From: Thiomicrorhabdus sp.
GTDB taxonomy: Bacteria; Pseudomonadota; Gammaproteobacteria; Thiomicrospirales; Thiomicrospiraceae
Assembly: GCA_021648185.1 (NCBI GenBank)
Contig: JAKITH010000019.1
Coordinates: 1-12,232 of the forward strand
DNA: 12,232 bases
Reading direction: 5' to 3'
Position numbers and translations under genes: made by a program
In this document: one piece after another, positions 8,954 through 12,232 of the stretch
Layout of the letters: each line of letters opens with the position of its first letter
Position numbering within the stretch: position 1 is the first letter of the stretch
Notes under the pieces: generated by a model
Seen by the model: the letters and a program-made list of their open reading frames with translations, nothing else
The model's database searches: none
Told to the model about the DNA's origin: nothing

Positions 8954-9547
8954 ATGCCGAATAAACTATTGCCTTTAACATTCTGTTGTTTTTTTCTCCC
9001 CCCCCTACTTCAAGCGGCCGAAACCGTGCCGGCCAGTGAGCTTAAAGTGCTAGGCATCTCTTTAATGGAAGCCGATATCACCAGCGTTCGAAGTCATTTA
9101 TGGGATATTGGCGGTTATTTACAAGCCAAAGGCTCGGTTAAGCAACATAATTACGATAAATTTTTTCCATGGTCCACCATGCGTGATAGCTACTACATTC
9201 TATTTCGTTACAACCATGCGGGGAAAATCACCTCCGTAAAACGGCTCTACCGTCCCTACTCCATTGAACAAAGTAACCGCAGAAGCGCCATTAAAACCAG
9301 AGACATCGCCTTACCGCTAATTCAAAAACTGGGACAACCCACCCACATTCAAACCAAAGGCTGGGGAGGAACTCTACGTTATCGCGCCTATACATGGAAG
9401 GACGATAAAGTCACCATTACCATTGATCGAGAGGGAGGGGAGAAATTAGGCAATATTTTCATCCAGTATACGGTCAATATTCACGACCCCTATGAAGTGG
9501 TTAAAAAAGAACCCAATGCTCAAAATACCAATCAACAAGGGGCATAA
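8954..9547 (+). CDS. Secreted hypothetical protein
   Basis: I do not recognise this family. The 197-residue product begins with a signal peptide: a lysine at position 4, a hydrophobic core over about 5-18, and a likely signal peptidase I site around LQA-AET near 21. No lipobox cysteine is placed for a lipoprotein. The mature part is polar and basic, without membrane segments, and contains the sequences WDIGGYLQAKGS, DSYYILFRYNHAGKI and RLYRPYS. An in-frame GTG at 8942 could add four residues; the ATG at 8954 gives a cleaner signal peptide, though its ribosome-binding site is weak (GAG about 12 bases upstream). The codons for residues 13-18 contain seven T, then CT and a run of eight C. The gene follows the phosphotransferase/kinase gene by 33 bases and may share its transcript. 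It overlaps the opposing esterase gene tail-to-tail by 16 bases. Confidence 0.75.
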   Translation: MPNKLLPLTFCCFFLPPLLQAAETVPASELKVLGISLMEADITSVRSHLWDIGGYLQAKGSVKQHNYDKFFPWSTMRDSYYILFRYNHAGKITSVKRLYRPYSIEQSNRRSAIKTRDIALPLIQKLGQPTHIQTKGWGGTLRYRAYTWKDDKVTITIDREGGEKLGNIFIQYTVNIHDPYEVVKKEPNAQNTNQQGA

Positions 9548-10206
9548 GCTTGGTGTGCAAACCGTTTAATGTCACACCACGCCTCCTCTAAATGCTGAAA
9601 TGCATGGTTGCCTCCCTCATAAACCTGCACTTGAAATGCAGGAGTTAATGGCGAATACAATGCCAGTGCAAAAGGAACATCAATCACCTCATCCCCTTCA
9701 TCCAGTAACAATAACGCAGGAATATGTTTGTTTAACGGTTGTTCAACCGTATCAAACATCATCGCCTTAAGCTGTTGAATATAAGCTAAATCAATGCAAA
9801 ATGACTCTCCTGTCACCGTATTTTTATGCCGCCCTAAGTGCTGTTCAAAAATGGGAATCGGATTTAACGCAGGATTAATCATCACATAAGGAAGGCCATA
9901 TTTTTGCCCTAAATATTGAGCGTAAAAACCGCCCATTGACGACCCTATCAATAACAATGGTATTTCAGGTGTTTTTAAGAGTGGAACAATTAGCTTCTCA
10001 ATCGCAGCAATACTCGCTTGAGGCGAGGCCAATGGGTAGGTTGGCGTAAGCCATTTTTGAAATGTGGTCATTTTCTCGCCCCCCTCTTTTAACGCGCTTG
10101 AATCGAGATGATTTTCTTGAGCCATTTGCTCAGCAAACCACCGTCCTTTCTGGCTTTTTCCACTGCTTAAAAATCCATGTAGATAGACGCATATCGGTAA
10201 TTGCAT
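9532..10206 (-). CDS. YqiA-like alpha/beta-hydrolase (UPF0227 esterase)
   Basis: This 224-residue alpha/beta-hydrolase resembles the small cytoplasmic esterase YqiA, which hydrolyses short acyl esters; its physiological substrate is not established. The evidence is YLHGFLSSGKSQKG at the N-terminus, the nucleophile elbow GSSMGG at 88-93 (S90), NPALNP at 111-116, an acid residue in DEGDEVID (D172 likely) and the catalytic histidine H201 in EGGNHAFQHLEE. The family name is assigned from this layout and length. The frame is open to a GTG at 10236, which would overlap the divergent RecJ-like gene. The ATG at 10206 is preferred because the hydrolase core starts immediately after it, although its ribosome-binding site is poor. 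The 3' end overlaps the secreted-protein gene by 16 bases. Confidence 0.82.
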   Translation of the reverse strand: MQLPICVYLHGFLSSGKSQKGRWFAEQMAQENHLDSSALKEGGEKMTTFQKWLTPTYPLASPQASIAAIEKLIVPLLKTPEIPLLLIGSSMGGFYAQYLGQKYGLPYVMINPALNPIPIFEQHLGRHKNTVTGESFCIDLAYIQQLKAMMFDTVEQPLNKHIPALLLLDEGDEVIDVPFALALYSPLTPAFQVQVYEGGNHAFQHLEEAWCDIKRFAHQAYAPC

Positions 10207-10208
10207 TC

Positions 10209-10217
10209 TGTTAGAAT
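10209..10217 (+). promoter_or_regulatory. Extended -10 element directly before the recJ-like start
   Basis: TGTTAGAAT is an extended -10 (TGn plus TAGAAT). It ends six bases before the ATG at 10224, so transcription would be expected to start at or within a base of the start codon. No clear -35 and no ribosome-binding site are seen. This suggests a leaderless transcript. Confidence 0.4.
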
Positions 10218-10223
10218 CCCACC

Positions 10224-11987
10224 ATGATAAAAACACCTAGAATACAACAACGCCCCATAAATGCCAGCGTTTTTCAAGCCGCCCAAGCGCTTGGCTTAAC
10301 CGAACTGCAAGCCAAGCTGATTGCCAGCCGAATGAGTGACTGCACCGATTTAGAAAAAATCGTATTTCCTAAGCTTAAACACATTCAACACCCCAATGCA
10401 TTGAAAAATGCCAAAGAGGCCGCGCACCTCATTGTAAAAGCCATTAACAGCGATGGCGTGATCGTATTAGCCACCGATTACGACACCGATGGCGTGACCT
10501 CCGCATGGGTCGCAAAAACCGCACTGGTCGACTATTTTGGCGTGCCTAAAGAGCGTGTTATTCATATCATAGGTGAGCGTAAACAAGGCTATGGCATTAC
10601 CGACGAAGTGGTCGACCGTATTTTAGACATTCCCAAACCCATCTCACTGGTGATCTCAGCCGACCAAGGCTCCAGCGACGAACCCCGCATTGCTCGCTTA
10701 AAAGAGTCCGGCATCAGCGTCTGCGTCACCGACCATCACCAACTGCCGCCAGAAGGCCCACCGCCCAGCGCTACCTGCACCGTCAACCCACAACAAGCCG
10801 GCTGTGAGTACGACACAACCGTGGCAGGGTGCTACGTTATTTTTATTGTCATGGCACAAGTACGAACCGTCTTAATTGAACAAGGTCAGCTCCCCAAAGA
10901 GTCGCCCTCCTTAAAAGCACTCTCTATGAACGTCGCGCTAGGCACCGTCGCCGACAGCGTGAGTCTAAAAAGCCCAAACAATCGAGCCATTGTCCAATCT
11001 GGATTGCAGTTCATTAACCAATTTCGCTCCCCCGCTTGGCAGGCAATGCAACAACTCAACGACAACAGCGGACAACCCTACGATGCCGAATTTTTAGGAT
11101 TTCAAGTTGCCACACGCATTAATGCCGCCAGCCGCGTCAGCGATGTGACCACCGCATTTAACTTTTTAACCGCCCCCAACAGCTACCAAGCCCAGCAATT
11201 TCTTGAACAACTCGACGCCGACAACCTCAATCGCCGCAGCCAACAAGACGGCATGCTCACCCAAGCCAAAGCCATCGCCGAACAACGCTATCACGATCAA
11301 AAATACACCCTCACCATCCGAATGCAAGGCAACGCGGGTATTCAAGGCATCATCGCCTCACGAATCGGGGAGCAGTACGGTTTACCAACCATCGCAATGA
11401 CCGATGTAGACGACGGTTTTATTGCCGGAAGTGGCCGAGGCATTGTGCCCAATATCGACCTACGAGAGGCCTTTCAATGGATGGCCGATCAACACCCCGA
11501 TCTGTTTGTCTCCATGGGCGGCCATGCAGGAGCGGCAGGTTGTATGATTCCAGAACACAACTTTGACGCGTTTGAACAACTGTTTGAACAAGCCATTCAA
11601 AACCAACTCGGCAACGAACCCCCAGTGCCCATCATTGAAACCGACGGTTCACTCAGCTCACAACAGCTACAACCCCAATTAATTGAAGAGTTAAAACTAC
11701 TCGAACCCTACGGAAGAGAGTGGCCTAAACCCCTATTTTCAGGCGACTTTACCATTCGAGAAGTCAGAGCCGTAGGGCAGACTAAAACCCACCTCTCCTT
11801 TAAACTGATGGACGAAGAGCAACAAACAATATCCGCAATCTACTTTAACGCAAAAGCCTCCAAAGACGATCCCGATCCTTTTTCGAGAGGCGAAAAAATT
11901 CACTGTGTCTACCAACCCAGCCTGAATGTATACTACGGCAGAACCACATTGCAACTCAGGCTGGTTACGGCGCAAAAAAAGGTTTAG
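10224..11987 (+). CDS. RecJ-like DHH-family single-strand DNA exonuclease
   Basis: RecJ degrades single-stranded DNA 5' to 3' in recombination and mismatch repair. This 587-residue protein is close to the usual RecJ length and has all parts: motif I DYDTDG at 85-90, motif II SADQG at 145-149, motif III DHH at 170-172, motif IV GTVADS at 240-245, the DHHA1 motif GGHAGAAG at 432-439, and a C-terminal OB-fold region with LEPYGREWPKPLF at 493-505. All metal-binding acidic and histidine residues are present. However, motifs I, II and IV differ slightly from canonical RecJ: ATDYDTDG for GDFDADG, DQGSS for DNGIS, and VADSVSL for VADVVPL. It may therefore be a paralogue, and I withhold the gene symbol. 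It starts 17 bases from the divergent esterase gene, with no ribosome-binding site visible. The next in-frame Met is far downstream, so the start is fairly secure. Confidence 0.88.
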   Translation: MIKTPRIQQRPINASVFQAAQALGLTELQAKLIASRMSDCTDLEKIVFPKLKHIQHPNALKNAKEAAHLIVKAINSDGVIVLATDYDTDGVTSAWVAKTALVDYFGVPKERVIHIIGERKQGYGITDEVVDRILDIPKPISLVISADQGSSDEPRIARLKESGISVCVTDHHQLPPEGPPPSATCTVNPQQAGCEYDTTVAGCYVIFIVMAQVRTVLIEQGQLPKESPSLKALSMNVALGTVADSVSLKSPNNRAIVQSGLQFINQFRSPAWQAMQQLNDNSGQPYDAEFLGFQVATRINAASRVSDVTTAFNFLTAPNSYQAQQFLEQLDADNLNRRSQQDGMLTQAKAIAEQRYHDQKYTLTIRMQGNAGIQGIIASRIGEQYGLPTIAMTDVDDGFIAGSGRGIVPNIDLREAFQWMADQHPDLFVSMGGHAGAAGCMIPEHNFDAFEQLFEQAIQNQLGNEPPVPIIETDGSLSSQQLQPQLIEELKLLEPYGREWPKPLFSGDFTIREVRAVGQTKTHLSFKLMDEEQQTISAIYFNAKASKDDPDPFSRGEKIHCVYQPSLNVYYGRTTLQLRLVTAQKKV

Positions 11988-12232
11988 GGGTAAAATTCGC
12001 TGAGACAACACACACATTAACGAGCGAAAAATTTCCTTAAAGGATGCCGCTTGAGTTCCAAGAATAACAGAGGGTTTATGAGTATTGAATTTTTAGGGGA
12101 TTCAGAGCCAAATCACACCATGATGAACCCTATCGGTAAGACATTCAAAAAGCTATCTTCATAGCGAGACATCAGCGTAACCAATATAGACTGGGCTTGT
12201 CCAACAAACGGTTCAGATCGTGGCTCCGCGCT
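11988..12232. other. Unassigned right-end region
   Basis: I cannot identify a gene in these 245 bases. On the minus strand one frame is open from the window edge to a TGA at 12113-12115 (39 codons), then open again to a TAA near 12020. It could be the 3' end of a gene lying to the right or a decayed one, but the translated sequence is not recognisable. On the plus strand a 28-codon ORF begins at the ATG at 12078, with AGAGGG only three bases upstream. No clear promoter or terminator hairpin is visible; the TTCGCT/AGCGAA arms after the recJ-like stop are too short. Confidence 0.3.

Noticed and set aside
11988..12040. Terminator hairpin after the recJ-like gene
   Set aside because: The inverted arms TTCGCT and AGCGAA give only six pairs around a loop of about 20 bases and are not followed by a T run.

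Overview
The window looks like ordinary chromosome from a gammaproteobacterium, probably a marine autotrophic sulfur oxidiser of the Thiomicrospira/Hydrogenovibrio/Thiomicrorhabdus kind. The gammaproteobacterial signs are a zipA-ligA gene pair, a DarP/YjgA ribosome-maturation protein and a YqiA-type esterase. The autotroph signs are CbbY, which removes a Rubisco side product, beside a D-ribulose kinase of the cyanobacterial/plant type. The genus is inferred from gene content and moderately AT-leaning composition, not from a marker gene. I saw no rRNA, tRNA, CRISPR array, insertion sequence or phage gene.

Layout. (1) Positions 97-3855, minus strand: a zipA-ligA-darP operon (cell-division anchor, NAD-dependent DNA ligase, 50S maturation factor), closed by a good intrinsic terminator at 97-140. 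(2) Positions 3856-4011: a divergent control region with an FNR-type palindrome, a run of eight C and a TATAAT box. (3) Positions 4012-6525: a D-ribulose-kinase-type FGGY kinase on the plus strand, facing cbbY on the minus strand with only 9 bases between stop codons. The kinase ORF continues in frame into a complete C-terminal HopJ-family domain; this is the most unusual object in the window. (4) Positions 6526-7240: a dksA-type gene whose zinc finger keeps only one of four cysteines, followed by a strong hairpin. (5) Positions 7307-9547, plus strand: a two-domain phosphotransferase-like/P-loop kinase protein and a small secreted protein of unknown function. (6) Positions 9532-11987: a YqiA-like esterase (minus) tail-overlapping the secreted protein, and a RecJ-like DHH exonuclease (plus) that starts 17 bases from the esterase and may be translated from a leaderless mRNA. 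(7) Positions 11988-12232: no gene I can identify.

How the genes fit together. Most are housekeeping: division and DNA joining (zipA, ligA), ribosome assembly (darP), transcriptional control (dksA-type) and DNA repair (recJ-like). The kinase/cbbY pair suggests handling of stray pentulose compounds around the Calvin cycle: the kinase would return free D-ribulose to ribulose 5-phosphate, and CbbY would return the Rubisco inhibitor xylulose 1,5-bisphosphate to xylulose 5-phosphate. That link is inferred from family knowledge and adjacency. Family assignments were made by reading motifs and recalling homologues; no database search was run.
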